Shown piece by piece: positions 32,101-42,064 of a DNA stretch of 64,000 nt (position 1 is its first letter; the number at the start of each line of letters is the position of its first letter). The position numbers were made by a program, and so were the translations under genes. The notes below the pieces were generated by a model. That model was not told the DNA's origin and did no database searches. It was given only the letters and a program-made list of their open reading frames with translations. The stretch is from Tricholoma matsutake (lineage: Eukaryota; Basidiomycota; Agaricomycetes; Agaricales; Tricholomataceae): positions 5,394,001 through 5,458,000 of the forward strand of contig AP026549.1 in the NCBI GenBank assembly GCA_026075535.2, in the 5' to 3' direction.

Positions 32101-33998
32101 CTTGGGAATTTTATGGTGCTTTTAGGCATTTTCCCTAGCGCCTCTTTGGATGGGTGTCCAAGTCGCCTATGCCAAGTCAAGTAGTCAGCGACATAAATGG
32201 TCGCGACATTAACCTTTTTGGTGCTCAATATATGAGTCCGAGCCCAATAGATCGTGTCATTCCTCCTTAGAGGGACACAATGCATGATTGGGTTTCCATG
32301 CTCGATGAATGAAATGTATGCGGAGGAACCACGCACATCACTTCCGTCTTGTAAAAAGACCCCCATTGACATCAATCGAGTATTAATGTCGGGTATGTAG
32401 TAGACGGGGTATAGTCGTGTTTCACGCGTCTCTGACTTCCCATTACATACTACCTGGTGCCTAATGAAGACTGCTCCTTTTCCTACTATATGAGTAGTAC
32501 CAGTGGCTGTTTGGACCAAGGTAGAGTCCTTTCTCGGTAAAGGCTCGTAAGAAGCGAAATCTTTCATTTCACCAGTGAAGTGTTTTGATGCGCCTGAATC
32601 CATGATCCAGTCGGCACCTTTCTTACAATCTCCCTTTGCACACATAGCACATATATTAAGATCTACATAATTCCATGATACATTTAATAGCGGTAAAATT
32701 TCACATGAAAAGTTCGCTGTATTCATAGGAATTTTAATCTTAGTGCTTGTGGCAGGGAAAAGGACTGACCTTTCATCATACGCCCCTGTGTCAAGGGGTT
32801 CATCGACGAGCATTTTGTCGACGGCTTTCCACACTTCCTCGTCAGTTACTGGAGGTTCGGATCCGAGGGAGACGGTATCGTCTTCTACCTCCTCGATCGT
32901 TGCCTCGGTTTCTGGCTCTATCCTCCTTCTCTTACCTTCTCGCACCGTAAGGTGCTCTTCCAGCGGTCGCAGGTTTTTCGCGCTGCGGGGAAGTTGCATG
33001 CGCTCGAGGGTGTCTCGAGCTTGCTGGTATTCGGTGTAAACTGAGCGAGAAGAGGAGGCCGCACCCGTGTATGCCTGTGCAGGCGGTCGGCGGCGAGGAT
33101 CCCTTGTGGGAGTGTGTTCGCGTCGCTCGATGCGCTGTATGAGCGGCATCGGCGGTATGATGGTGCCATTACCATTTATGGTGGTAAAGGCATTGGAGGC
33201 GAGGTGGGTATGTTTCTCCTTTGGCTTCTCCTCCTTAGTCTTTCTGTCCCCACGTCGTCCACATTTTCGGGATGAGTCTCCGTTGCTGTTTTGCCCTTCT
33301 TTGGGCTGCCATTTGGGGTTTCCCCCCTTGCGCTTAACAGCGGAAAGTTTGTTGGCCTGAGGCTGGCCAGTGGGCTTTCCAACTGCTGTGCGCCTTGAGG
33401 CTTCAGCAACAATGGAGTCCTTGACATGTTTAAATGTCAAGGCGCTAGTGGTGGTCGTGTTAAGGACCGTTGCAGACAATGAGTCGTACTCACGCGGCAT
33501 CGCAGCAAGTAGAATCATCGCCTGTACTAGCTTGGGGATGGCGACGTTAGCAGCCATGAGGCGCTCAAATTTGTCTGCCATTCTTGCAATCTCCGGTGCA
33601 GGGTTCGCAGCCGGGATTTTGATTGTTATTGCGGACCTAAAGTCCAAAAAGACTTGGGAGGGGCCGTCCACACCATAATCGGTGCGAATTAGAACCCACA
33701 CCTCCTCAGCAGTGTCCTTTGTGTTGGCACGCTGCCGAATGGAGGGGGCCAGGCGGAGCACTAGGCTACCAATAGCCTGGTCGTTTTTGTTGCTCCAGGT
33801 CTGGAGCTTGGCATTAGCATCCGCTACCAAGGTAGCGTTCGTCGCCGTCAAAGGAGGCGCCGGGGGCAGTTTTTGCTCCGCCCCGCTAGTTATTTGCCAG
33901 AGGCCCTGAGACCTGAGCCACGCCTTCATTGAGTCGGCCCATAGAATGTAGTTTGATCCGTCGAAAGTTTGAACGAGTTTTTCAAGAGTTGAAGACAT
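29133..33998 (-). CDS. Copia Gag-Pol polyprotein, intact
   Basis: A single 1,621-residue frame from ATG 33998 (MSSTLEKLVQTFDGSNYILW) to a stop at 29133. Domains in order: Gag (residues about 1-230), which lacks a CCHC knuckle and has a basic stretch (KCGRRGDRKTKEEK) in its place; aspartic protease, WIMDSGASKHF near 464; pre-integrase HRRLGHP near 612; integrase with D (HSDLKELP, about 671), D (RVDPGGEF, about 734) and E (NGRAERAIR, about 769); reverse transcriptase with LDVKTAFLYG (about 1216), LYGLKQA and YVDDGL (about 1304); RNase H with TDSDWAAD (about 1470), STEAEYMAL and DNQGSIFI. Pol order (integrase before RT) is the copia order. No internal stop or shift was seen. Confidence 0.95.
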   Translation of the reverse strand: MSSTLEKLVQTFDGSNYILWADSMKAWLRSQGLWQITSGAEQKLPPAPPLTATNATLVADANAKLQTWSNKNDQAIGSLVLRLAPSIRQRANTKDTAEEVWVLIRTDYGVDGPSQVFLDFRSAITIKIPAANPAPEIARMADKFERLMAANVAIPKLVQAMILLAAMPREYDSLSATVLNTTTTSALTFKHVKDSIVAEASRRTAVGKPTGQPQANKLSAVKRKGGNPKWQPKEGQNSNGDSSRKCGRRGDRKTKEEKPKEKHTHLASNAFTTINGNGTIIPPMPLIQRIERREHTPTRDPRRRPPAQAYTGAASSSRSVYTEYQQARDTLERMQLPRSAKNLRPLEEHLTVREGKRRRIEPETEATIEEVEDDTVSLGSEPPVTDEEVWKAVDKMLVDEPLDTGAYDERSVLFPATSTKIKIPMNTANFSCEILPLLNVSWNYVDLNICAMCAKGDCKKGADWIMDSGASKHFTGEMKDFASYEPLPRKDSTLVQTATGTTHIVGKGAVFIRHQVVCNGKSETRETRLYPVYYIPDINTRLMSMGVFLQDGSDVRGSSAYISFIEHGNPIMHCVPLRRNDTIYWARTHILSTKKVNVATIYVADYLTWHRRLGHPSKEALGKMPKSTIKFPRNLIIPKDKIICPGCAEGKMTSKSFPESDSRADKSFELIHSDLKELPVQSYHKHKYFIVFLDDKTSHIWVQCLRKKSDAAAAIRQFLAMAKTQYGATIKRWRVDPGGEFKDRELQKQLKDLGIKIEMSAPHVHQQNGRAERAIRTIMEKSQTLRFTACLPQSWWEFCIEHATHLYNRTPIRRLKWLTPFEDLTKVRPDLNNLKVFGCGAYVYLPKEKRPTTLSPRSELMMYLGVEDGIKAYRFMQQNGAIFIGAMALFDETMFPCCPGAKTPAKTDLGDFPPEPEDDDHSSGTDGDDPILPQNLPLPPSLEDDDDDLPSEQKAHDDATNAPPPPPPVSTEDFRPRREDQQEWQQLPRRSGRQRKIPNRPGNTYGEQRLPSDIERDIAHDRYWKKSVGQDSDHNRTRPRPQQQEPVTGPSSAPHESVPDSNNQEHDYPMGELDEAGYIKKITKEGGDELIRWLLSKAVTPSSGKSLVPNQFRDIVRLPRQQQLEWKQACREELEALRKRQVYDIVDLPHDRKMIKNRWVFSVKSDGRKRARLVAKGFSQVEGVDFDEIFSPVVRYETVRLMFALASLEGMYMTGLDVKTAFLYGKLDEEIYMDQPEGFKLEGKERKVMRLHRALYGLKQASLAWWRELEAFMHTIGFVRASSDAGIFIHKDPKTGSIVIALVYVDDGLFMGKNKKLVDEKKNACLKHWECHSTEKVTKFLGMRVTQTAAKVKLDQTEYLAKVLERFEMTNAKIAPTPLPTGYKPSENTATPNAALRSKYQSVIGSLLYLMLGTRPDITYAVIKMSQFSANPSQEHLDKAMYIMRYLVGTQKYSMVYDGEKSEGLQAFTDSDWAADTVKRRSTTGYFATLASGIVCWQSHLQKTVALSSTEAEYMALSDTCRQIVWIESLFQELGYTLKRVPICADNQGSIFIGSNPVQERRTKHIDIRYHYTRECIENDKVTVVFIPGSDNPADMFTKNLGAILFRKFRDSLGITFEIQT

Positions 33999-34230
33999 GA
34001 TTCTTGGTGGCAGCTGTTAAAAGCGCTCAATCAGTCTTTTTACTCAATAAAACACGTTTAACATTCTCAGGAGAAAACACTCCTTCAGAGTGGTTAACCC
34101 TAGTCAACCTAGGTTTTATGTGCAGCTCGCAGGGAGCGCAATGCAGCTCACGAAGAGCGCAAGGTTATAATTTGGAGATGATGAAGTCAACGTCGTTCAC
34201 AGCTAATTAAAGCACGTTCGCGACGTGCCC

Positions 34231-34246
34231 AGCAGGGCCCATAACC
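34231..34246 (-). promoter_or_regulatory. Copia primer-binding site, anticodon region of tRNA-iMet
   Basis: The minus-strand sequence adjoining the 5' LTR is GGTTATGGGCCCTGC, complementary to GCAGGGCCCATAACC, the anticodon stem-loop of initiator tRNA-Met. Use of an internal tRNA segment (half-tRNA priming) is known for Drosophila copia. The 15 nt equal the spliced anticodon region of the tRNA gene at 36404-36485. Confidence 0.85.
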
Positions 34247-34518
34247 TGTTGGAGCAGACTATATACGCTGCACAGGGGAAGAGACTACACGTTCCTTACA
34301 ACCTACCTGGGGTTTAGTTAGACTTACAGCTAGGGTTAGCAGAGGTAAGAACACTGTATTCCTACTATGGTACAGGTTCTCCTTATATACATAATATTAA
34401 GGATGTCACATGACTCGGGAATGTGTTTACCGCATGTATGCACAGTAAGCGCAGTAACATGCGTATGCTGCATGTATCGCCTCATGTATACAGCATGCAT
34501 CAGGGATTAATTTCAACA
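34247..34518 (-). repeat. Copia 5' LTR (272 bp)
   Basis: Partner of 28829-29100. Contains TTATATACATAATATT (plus strand, near 34382), AT-rich as a promoter region might be. Confidence 0.95.
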
Positions 34519-34744
34519 GTGGGAACATGGTCCAATATATGTTCCCATGATAAAACCGGTCCTAACTGGTTTAGACCGGTTTTCTTCAGTTTTACAACAT
34601 TTTTCAAAATGGAAAGACTGCTAACTGAACTGCAAAAGACTGGTCCATAAATAGACCACTGGTCCAGTCTTTTCTGGTCCAATTCAGTCCAATTTCAGTC
34701 TTTTTTCAGTCCTATGGACTGGACCCTTCAACACTAACCCAACT

Positions 34745-35200
34745 GTAGTTGATGTAAAGCAAACATTGAACATTACTGAACACCAAAACTATGAGATGTA
34801 CATAACCTCTCACCTCTGATAACATTGTTGTGGTGCAATGCAAGCCACAACCAAAAGCTTTCAGCATCAAATTATGGACAACAATGTACTTAGTTGAACT
34901 AAAACAAACATCAAATGTTGCTGAAGACCAAAAATATGCAATGTATATAACCTCTCACCTCTGATAACATTATTGTGGTGCAATGCAAACCACATCCAAA
35001 GGCTTTTGGCATGAAATCATAGACAACAATGTAGTCAATCTAAAACAAACATCAAACATTACTGAACAACCAAAAATATGAGATGTTTATAAACTCTCAC
35101 CTCTGATAAGTTGTATAGCATTGTTGTGGTGCAATGCAAGCCACATCCAAAGGCTTTTGGCATGAAATTATGGACAGCAAGCATAACAGTAAGAGTAGCA
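34745..35200 (+). repeat. Tandem repeat, about 145-bp unit, three copies
   Basis: CTCTCACCTCTGATAA recurs near 34806, 34951 and 35094, followed each time by GTTGTGGTGCAATGCAA..CCACA and by ATGAAAT.AT.GACA. The third unit has a short insertion (GTTGTATAG). Confidence 0.85.
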
Positions 35201-35915
35201 TGTTGGGTGGGAGAGCGTGTGGAAACAGGGTGGTGTTGAGGTAACAACAGCTGATGACATGCCACAATAGAAACAACCAATGAACCCCAAGGACTGAGGA
35301 GATCCAGTCATCAATTTTCTGAGGTCGCACAGTGAAGAAGCGAAGGTTTGATTCAGTTATCAAAAAGTGCACACTCAGAAGCTACTAGATAGTGAACATA
35401 CTTACAAGTCATCAAGTGTGAGAGAGCAGGAAATGGGATGAACAAATGTTCAACACACAGCAATTGCTGCAACAACCAACTTAACAATTGATTGTTGATT
35501 ATTAGTCATTGAGGAGATGCCAAAACAGGTAGTAAGAAATATTAACACCACTCTTTGTCCAGTGTATATCATACTTATAATATTTTATTCTATAGAATCA
35601 TCTATTCTGAATGAGTTTCTCCCTTGACATTAAGCCATCCAAAACTGTTTTTGCTACATAATTATTCCATTCACATGCCATGCATAAGTACTTACATCAT
35701 GGCATACATATGTTCACAGCAAACACTGCAAACAATAGCAGTCAAAATTCCCATGCTAGATGAAATCAGATGATAAAGCCTCATTCTCAATAATGGGAAC
35801 TTGGAACCAAGTCCTCAAACACCAGGCTAGCATGTGGTTAATCCATCATGGATTCCTATCTCTCCTGTTATTGCTCAATGGGAGGATAAATCTGGAACCA
35901 ACTTTCTCATGAACA
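35201..35915. other. Intergenic DNA without recognised gene
   Basis: AT-rich sequence with no repeat or coding signal that I can support. Confidence 0.5.
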
Positions 35916-36085
35916 GCTTCCACTGACCTTAGCCTGGGCAATCACCATACACAAGAGCCAGGGCCTCACACTAGAAGATGTTGTGATTGATCTTGGACCA
36001 AAGGACTTTTCATCTGGGGGCTGTCATTTGTTGCAATTTCCTGGGTCAGAAAATTGAAGGGTTTGGCATTTCATGTCCTCTTTGG
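35916..36085 (+). pseudogene. PIF1/Helitron-type helicase C-terminal fragment
   Basis: The frame reads LAWAITIHKSQGLTLEDVVIDLG, the PIF1-like helicase motif near the C-terminus, then KDFSSGGCHLLQF and a short divergent end. In fungi such orphan fragments usually come from Helitrons or PIF1-like multi-copy helicases. No upstream helicase motifs are readable, so it is a remnant. It borders the start of the gene island. Confidence 0.65.
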
Positions 36086-36403
36086 AATCCAACAACTACA
36101 GTGTGGTGAAGAAACAGAGTCAATGAAGATGTTATGAGAAGATAATACAAGATTAGAGGCATACTCTAGACAGGAATGGAATGGAATGGATCTTAGTGAA
36201 TATGTATTCAATTGAATAAGTATGTAGCATTGAGTGAAAGATTATGATAAGGCACACCTCCCTATTACATAGGTGAGGAACTCCCATACAAACTTACTTA
36301 ATCCCAAAGGCTTGAGGCCATGTATGATCTGTGCACTCCACTGAGGGTATTGTACAGAACATTGGACAGATAAATGCTTTTTTCAAAATTAGGAAACATT
36401 TCA
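36086..36403. other. Intergenic DNA at the repeat/gene border
   Basis: No gene is recognised. On the minus strand a TTTT run at 36385-36388 follows the tRNA gene and can serve as its Pol III terminator. Confidence 0.5.
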
Positions 36404-36485
36404 TAGCAGCGACTCGTTTCGATCAAGTGACCTCAGGGTAACACAACATATGGGCCCTGCGCGTTTCCAACTGCGCCATGCTGCT
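36404..36485 (-). tRNA. Initiator tRNA-Met (CAT) with 9-nt intron
   Basis: On the minus strand the 82 bases fold as a tRNA. The acceptor is AGCAGCA/CGCTGCT with A73, the D stem starts GCGC, the anticodon stem is CAGGG/CCCTG with three G-C pairs, the loop is CCCATAA, and the T loop is ATCGAAA instead of TTC, the eukaryotic initiator hallmark. An insert TGTTGTGTT lies between positions 37 and 38, the canonical place for a tRNA intron. Two pairs are imperfect (7-66 A/C and 13-22 C/A), and the D loop has one extra T compared with the yeast initiator. It may be functional or slightly decayed. Confidence 0.8.
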
Positions 36486-37079
36486 GTTGGAGTATTTGTC
36501 GAGAATGAGCCTATACATGTTAGACAAAGCCAAAATTTGCCCTGCTGCCTGTACAATCCCAACTGTTCCCTTCATGTCCCAGAAACGACGCTAAACAATA
36601 TTGATTGGGAATATGAAAGTTCGGTCATCGACGGATGCTGCGACAACTCGAAGGTAGCATTGATAGAGCGTTGATGAGCGGTTTGAAAACCGGACATTCT
36701 AGCGGGACAAGCAAATTGTAGGATTGAGCAGTCACTGGTCAGTAAACGAGAGGGAAACAGCTACAGCCTGCAGCCTGGATTCCGTTCGGCAAGGTGTAGC
36801 CGTGTCAAATTGATCAAATGACCACTAGGTCGCGTGGAACGACGAAGAGCTTGTAGCTATAGTATCTTGCTGTGGTTTGGAAAGGAAGAGGAGAGTGTAC
36901 GTAGAAGGGATGGATAGAATGTGTTTGTAGTAGTGAAAGTGGAAGACCTGGATCATCGTGTCTGTGCGCTTTGTCGTAACGCTACGAGTGCCACGCTCTT
37001 CAACGTTTCTCATCTTTCTCCTTCCTCACTGTCAGTCCTTCCTCTCGACATCGTTGTCGTCGTTCAGACTTCAACCACG

Positions 37080-40000
37080 ATGTCGGGAAAGGCCCCTCCA
37101 AGAGGCCCTAGAGCTCTTCTAGGCTCTCTACAACATCTCCAGCAGAACCAGTCCGCCTCATCCTCATCTCTCCCTCCTAACCTTCTTCCCATTCCTCAAA
37201 CACCTCAAGCTTCACCTACATCCCTTTCTGCAACTCCAATCAAAAGAATCGGGGCGGCGCCACCCACAGGTCCTCGTAGTTTGACAAATGGCAGACAACC
37301 TCCTCCAGGTCCGAAACTATTGCTTAATGGGAGAAGCTCGCCAACGTCGGGTAGCCCAAACATTCCAACTGGTCCACATGCTTTACAGAGCAACCGTCAT
37401 CCAATATCAATCAAGGGTAAAATTCCAGAGAAGCCCGCCAGTGTGCGTCAAACCTCTTCAGTAAGAATATCACTGCTTGTGTGTTGACTTTCAAATCGGA
37501 TCTCTTCCACAGGTTTGGTCTCAGACGCATTCACAACCGAACGGCCTTCGTGATGGGATCGTGAATGGGAACAGTAGTAGCACCGACTCTAGTCCTTCCG
37601 TGACCACAAGCATCCCGAGCAGCAGTAGTGCTGGTGGCAGCAGAGCAGCCATATCCATACCAATGGCATCTACGAAATCTGCCACCGCGCTTGCCCGCGA
37701 AAAACCTGTGTTTCAATCTCTATTCGAGCCACGTACAACATCTCCTGATCGTTCCGCCCATTCCGTTCTTACACAGCCGTCATCTTCGTCTCTGAAAGAA
37801 CCCCAAGGACCGGCTCCCCCTCCACAGCCAAATTATGAACCGCCGCCACCACCACCACCACCACCCCCACCCTCTCGATCGCCGCCACCAGTTCCACCAC
37901 AAACGGCACCCTTACTACCACCTGAACCACCAAAATCTCCACCCCCACCGCCGCCCCCACCAGCGTCAATACCGCCTCCACCACCTCCACCACCATCATC
38001 ACCACCCTCTACTTCCTCGTTACCACCGCCAACCGATCAACCACATCCGACATTCCAGTCTACACGCTTAGAGTCTCCACGACCGCCAACGCCTCAAACT
38101 CACTCCGAAATCCCGAATTTGCCTTCAAGTACACACGCTCCAACTCCAACACCCACGCAATCTGAACCACAAATTCAACTCCGTCAACCCGCACCTTCAT
38201 CTCCCCTACCCCCTCAAGAAACTCCACGACAGCCAACTCCACCACCACCCTCGCCACCAAAACTCTACTCTCTGCCACCCCTTCCTGCCTGGCCACCCCC
38301 GCGATCCGCCTACCCCTCCTCCCACTCCTACAAAGTCCTCTACGATCCCGCCGTTGACTCTGCCTCTTCCGCCACCAGTTCAAGCTACCCCATCAATCCT
38401 TTGCCGACGACGCGTACCCCGTCCTACTATCGCGAGCTGATCGAGCACGTACGGAAGCACGCAGGGAGTGCGGCGGTGGTTCAGGAGCGAATACGGGGGA
38501 AGTTCAAAGGCAAGGAGGCGCTGTATCGGTTTGAGGGCGAGGTGGTGCCGGGCGTGGGGGCGGATGGGATGGTAGAGGATGAAGTTGTGGTCCGCGATCC
38601 GAGGAAGGATCTGCTGAAGTTGAGGAATACGTTGAATGGGAATGTGAAGGAGAAGAGCTTCCGGCCTGCGAGGAGCGAGTTTCATGAGTTCAAGTGGGAG
38701 GTGTGTTGGGTTTTTCACCTGTCTCTTTACTACGGAGCAGTGAGCTGACTTTTATTCTTCTTTCTTACTGTAGTACGACGCCAACTCGACAGGTCCTCCG
38801 CCACCCACCTCCGTGCTAATAACCAACATCTCCCCACTGACTTCCAACCAGGCGCTCCGGCGGCACTTCAGTGCATATGGTACTATCACCTCTTTCGAGC
38901 CGCAAATCGACAAAGAAAATGGCGGTGCGCTTGGCATCCTGTTCATTCGGTACACCACGCACGAGGAGGCAAAGCGTTGTTTAGAAAGGGAGAACGGGCG
39001 GAGTGGTGGTTTCGGCATGGCAGGTGGTGGGTCAGTAAGCAAGGCAGATGAGGAGGAGCTGAGGGCTGTGCTAGATGGCGAGGGCGCGAAGCTGAAGGCC
39101 GTGATAAAAGAGTTGGAGGAACGGAAGAAGCGGGAGAGAGAAGAGAAGCGGAGGAGGGAGAAGGGTATTGTTATGGGGGTGAATGGTGGTACGGCAAGTG
39201 TGCATGGTAAGACTGCGACTCCCAATCCGAGCGTTGGGACGCCTGGGTTAGAGCAGGCACCCAGACCGCCGCAGCAAGGACAAGGCCCGCAACAAGGCCC
39301 ACGGTCTTCCACCAGCACAACTGCACTCTCATCTGGTTCACGCCACCCGCTGCCACCTAACCCCATCGCAGCCACAGTCGCCAGCCCCGCAAACGCGTCC
39401 TCTACGTCGTCCCTACCTGCAAATCCGAGCATTACCTCGAGACCTGGCACCAGTGTCACCGGTCTCTCCTCCAATCCCACTGTCAATGGAGCAGCCCTTC
39501 CCGACAAGCCCGTTGCGCCCACCAAGGCACGGCCGCCGCCCTCGCTCGTGCGTGCGCGGCTGGGGATGGCCAGAGCCTCGCCCATGAGCACGCAACCCCG
39601 GTACAGTAATGGAGGAAGGGATGGTTCACCATCTTCGACGTCTGTGCATGGCGGAGGCAGTAGTTGGGTTGCGAGTCGTGACAAGGAGAATAGAGGGCGG
39701 GGGTATCGCGGGAGCCATAGACCTATCCTGGATCGATGGCCGCTGTCACCGATGGTTGATAGGGATAGAGATAGAGAATGGGATTCTTATGTCCCAATGT
39801 CGCCTATGGATAGGGATTTTTCGCGGTCGATATCAAGATCGAGGTCGAGGTCAAGGTCAAGGTCAAGGTCGCTGTCGCCGCGGTATGGACGGAGGGAGAA
39901 GAATAGAGAGAGGCGGAAGATAGGGTCTGCAGAGCGGGAGAAGGACCATGAGGGCGTTGTGGATGAGCTTGCGAAGAATGAGAAGGAGCATCTTAGGATG

Positions 40001-42064
40001 CCTCTGATGGGCGGGTCTGTGAGGGAAGAGGATGTCAGGGCATTTTTTGAAGGGTTTAAGGTTGATAAGGTGTGTTTTCTACGTCGACCTTGGTTCTTCA
40101 TGATTATTGATCTGCTTTTCTTTTCATCTGTTCGCTTCATTAGGTGCTGAAAGACCATTTGGGATGGTACGTTACATTTACCACAGCAGACTCGGCAAGG
40201 CGAGCATCGATGGTACTTAGCAACTCGTCGACCAAGATGCTCGCATACCAGTCTGTCAACCTCACCGTGCACCCTGCACCACCGCCTTCGTCTCGTGCGC
40301 CAAAAGAGACGCGATGGGAGGAGCATGAGTTGGTGGACCAGGCGCAGCGCATGATTGTGAAGGAGCTGCGGGGACTATTGGAGAAGGACATCATGGATCG
40401 GGTTGTCGGCCTGGAATTACGGACTCTGATTGCAAGGGGAAAGGGTCGAGGAGAGACGGACGCTGCTGCTGCGGGGGCGAAGCCTGTGGAGAAGAGAGGG
40501 CTAAAGGGGCTGTCATTTAAGAAGCAGACGAAAAAGACTGTGATGGAGGAAGTGAAAGATGTGGAAGTGGAGACGGAGACGGTTGAGGCATCCGTGATTG
40601 ATGAGGCGGAGCGGGAAGAAAGAGAGGAGCAAGAGCAGGAGCAGGAAGAGGAAGCAATGGTTGAACCCCCGAAGAAGAGGAGGAAGAAAGAGCTTATGAA
40701 GAAGTTTACGAAGAAAGCCGTTGAGGAGGACGTGGAGTCGGAGGACGACGATGCCATGGATCTGGCAGGGGCAGTGGATGTTCTCCGCAAACGAGGTGTT
40801 TCGGAAGACAGAGAGGCTGAGGCGGAAAGCGAGCCTGCCAGGAAGAAACAGAAAGTGGAGTTGCAGGTGGACATCCCGCCCAAAATCAAGAAGGGAACTG
40901 CGAAGAAGAAGAACGCAGTCAAGAAGACTCTCGGAGACTCAGTGCAAGACGTGGTCTTTCCTGATAACCTGGACTTTGATATCCCTGCTGTTGCGAAAGT
41001 TCGGTTTACGCCTGGCTTCGATTCGTCGCTCTCTCCGTCATCTTCACCAGAACCCAAGCGCCCACCACGCGTTGTCACTCCGCCACCAACGCCTCCGCCA
41101 GACCCATTTAACCAAAACCTATGCGACGACGACGAAGATGTGTATTTCCTCAAGCTTGCGATGTCTGGTTACAAGCCTTCCACATCGAAAGAAGCAGCAT
41201 CACTCACTCCCCCACGTGCTTCAGATATAGTTACAACATTTCGAAAACACATCACAGGCGCTGCACGTACAGAAGGGTTCTACAAGATCACCCATGCAGA
41301 AAAGGCGGCGTACGTCGCTCAATACCAGACACGCACTACTACCATCGAGGTCATCATTCCCGTTGATGATCCACAGCCCCAGCATGTCATTTCGTCCCGA
41401 TCGAATCGTGCTAATGCTCGCCGCCGTGCGCAAGGGTTGGAGGAAATCAATCAAGTGCATAGGGCTGTTGCGTTGTCCAAGGGCGAGACTGCGGTTAATG
41501 AACTGAACTTCAAGTTCAACCAGCTGCAGACCCGGAAGAAGCATCTTCGATTTGCACGCTCGCCTATCCACGATTGGGGTCTTTATGCTATGGAGAAGAT
41601 TTCCAGAGGCGAGATGGTGATTGAGTATGTTGGTGAAGTCATCCGAGCGCAGGTGGCGGACAAGCGTGAGAAGGCGTATGAGAGACAAGGGATTGGCAGC
41701 AGTTACCTTTTCCGTATCGACGAGGATCTCGTGGTGGATGCTACGAAGAAGGGTAACCTTGGGTGCGTTCGTTGTGCAATGATCTGGCTTCGGGGACTAA
41801 CAGTTCCAAAGACGGTTGATCAACCATTCTTGCGACCCTAATTGTACTGCAAAAATCATCACGATCAATGGAGAGAAGAAGATCGTTATTTATGCAAAAC
41901 AAGACATCGAACTGGGAGATGAGATAACTTATGGTTCGTCATTTCACTTTGACTTTCAGTTTTCAGTTCAACGATTCCATGTCTTAGATTACCATTTCCC
42001 ATTCGAGCAAGACAAAATTCCTTGTCTGTGTGGCTCTGCCAAATGTCGTGGCTATCTCAACTAG
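37080..42064 (+). CDS. SET1: SET1 histone H3-K4 methyltransferase (COMPASS)
   Basis: Six exons keep one frame: 37080-37460, 37513-38700, 38774-40069, 40144-41762, 41812-41933, 41988-42064, giving 1,560 residues. All five introns are GT-AG, 49-74 bp. The Ser/Pro-rich N-terminus has long proline runs (about residues 235-430). Next come an RRM ([10 protein letters not shown], about 535-605), an Arg-Ser dipeptide run (about 876-890), a second RRM-like fold (about 945-1010), an acidic and Lys-rich linker, an N-SET region ([15 protein letters not shown] near 1281; [13 protein letters not shown]), and the SET domain (about 1420-1540) with [21 protein letters not shown] and GDEITYDYHFPFE. The post-[16 protein letters not shown] ends the protein. 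Set1 mono-, di- and trimethylates H3K4 in chromatin of active genes. It is longer than yeast Set1 (1,080), mainly in the N-terminus. The start is the first ATG in frame; no other candidate is better. Confidence 0.95.

Larger units (their letters stand above)
28829..34518 (-). mobile_element. Complete Ty1/copia retrotransposon (5,690 bp)
   Basis: Two 272-bp LTRs, a perfect 5-bp target duplication GTGGG (28824-28828 and 34519-34523), a primer-binding site beside the 5' LTR, a purine tract beside the 3' LTR, and one uninterrupted 1,621-codon polyprotein. The LTRs differ at four positions only, so the insertion is recent. Everything needed in cis appears present, so it may be active; that is inference. 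Confidence 0.95.
28203..34736 (-). mobile_element. 839-bp hAT-like element, copy 2, split by the copia element
   Basis: The target duplication ACCCAACT is at 28195-28202 and 34737-34744, both perfect. Ends are TAGTGTTTAAGGGTCC and GGACCCTTCAACACTA, inverted relative to copy 1 at 20357. After subtracting the copia element (5,690 bp) and its 5-bp duplication, 839 bp remain, exactly the length of copy 1. Confidence 0.9.

Noticed and set aside
36086..36403. Complete Helitron
   Set aside because: Only the final helicase motif is readable; no Rep domain and no hairpin-CTRR end were found.
38752..39684. 310-codon minus-strand open frame within SET1
   Set aside because: It is the shadow of the Pro/Ser-rich SET1 exon; the plus strand has the RRM domain and correct splice sites.
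40140..41153. 337-codon minus-strand Ser-rich open frame
   Set aside because: Antisense shadow of the Lys/Glu-rich SET1 linker; no domain of its own.
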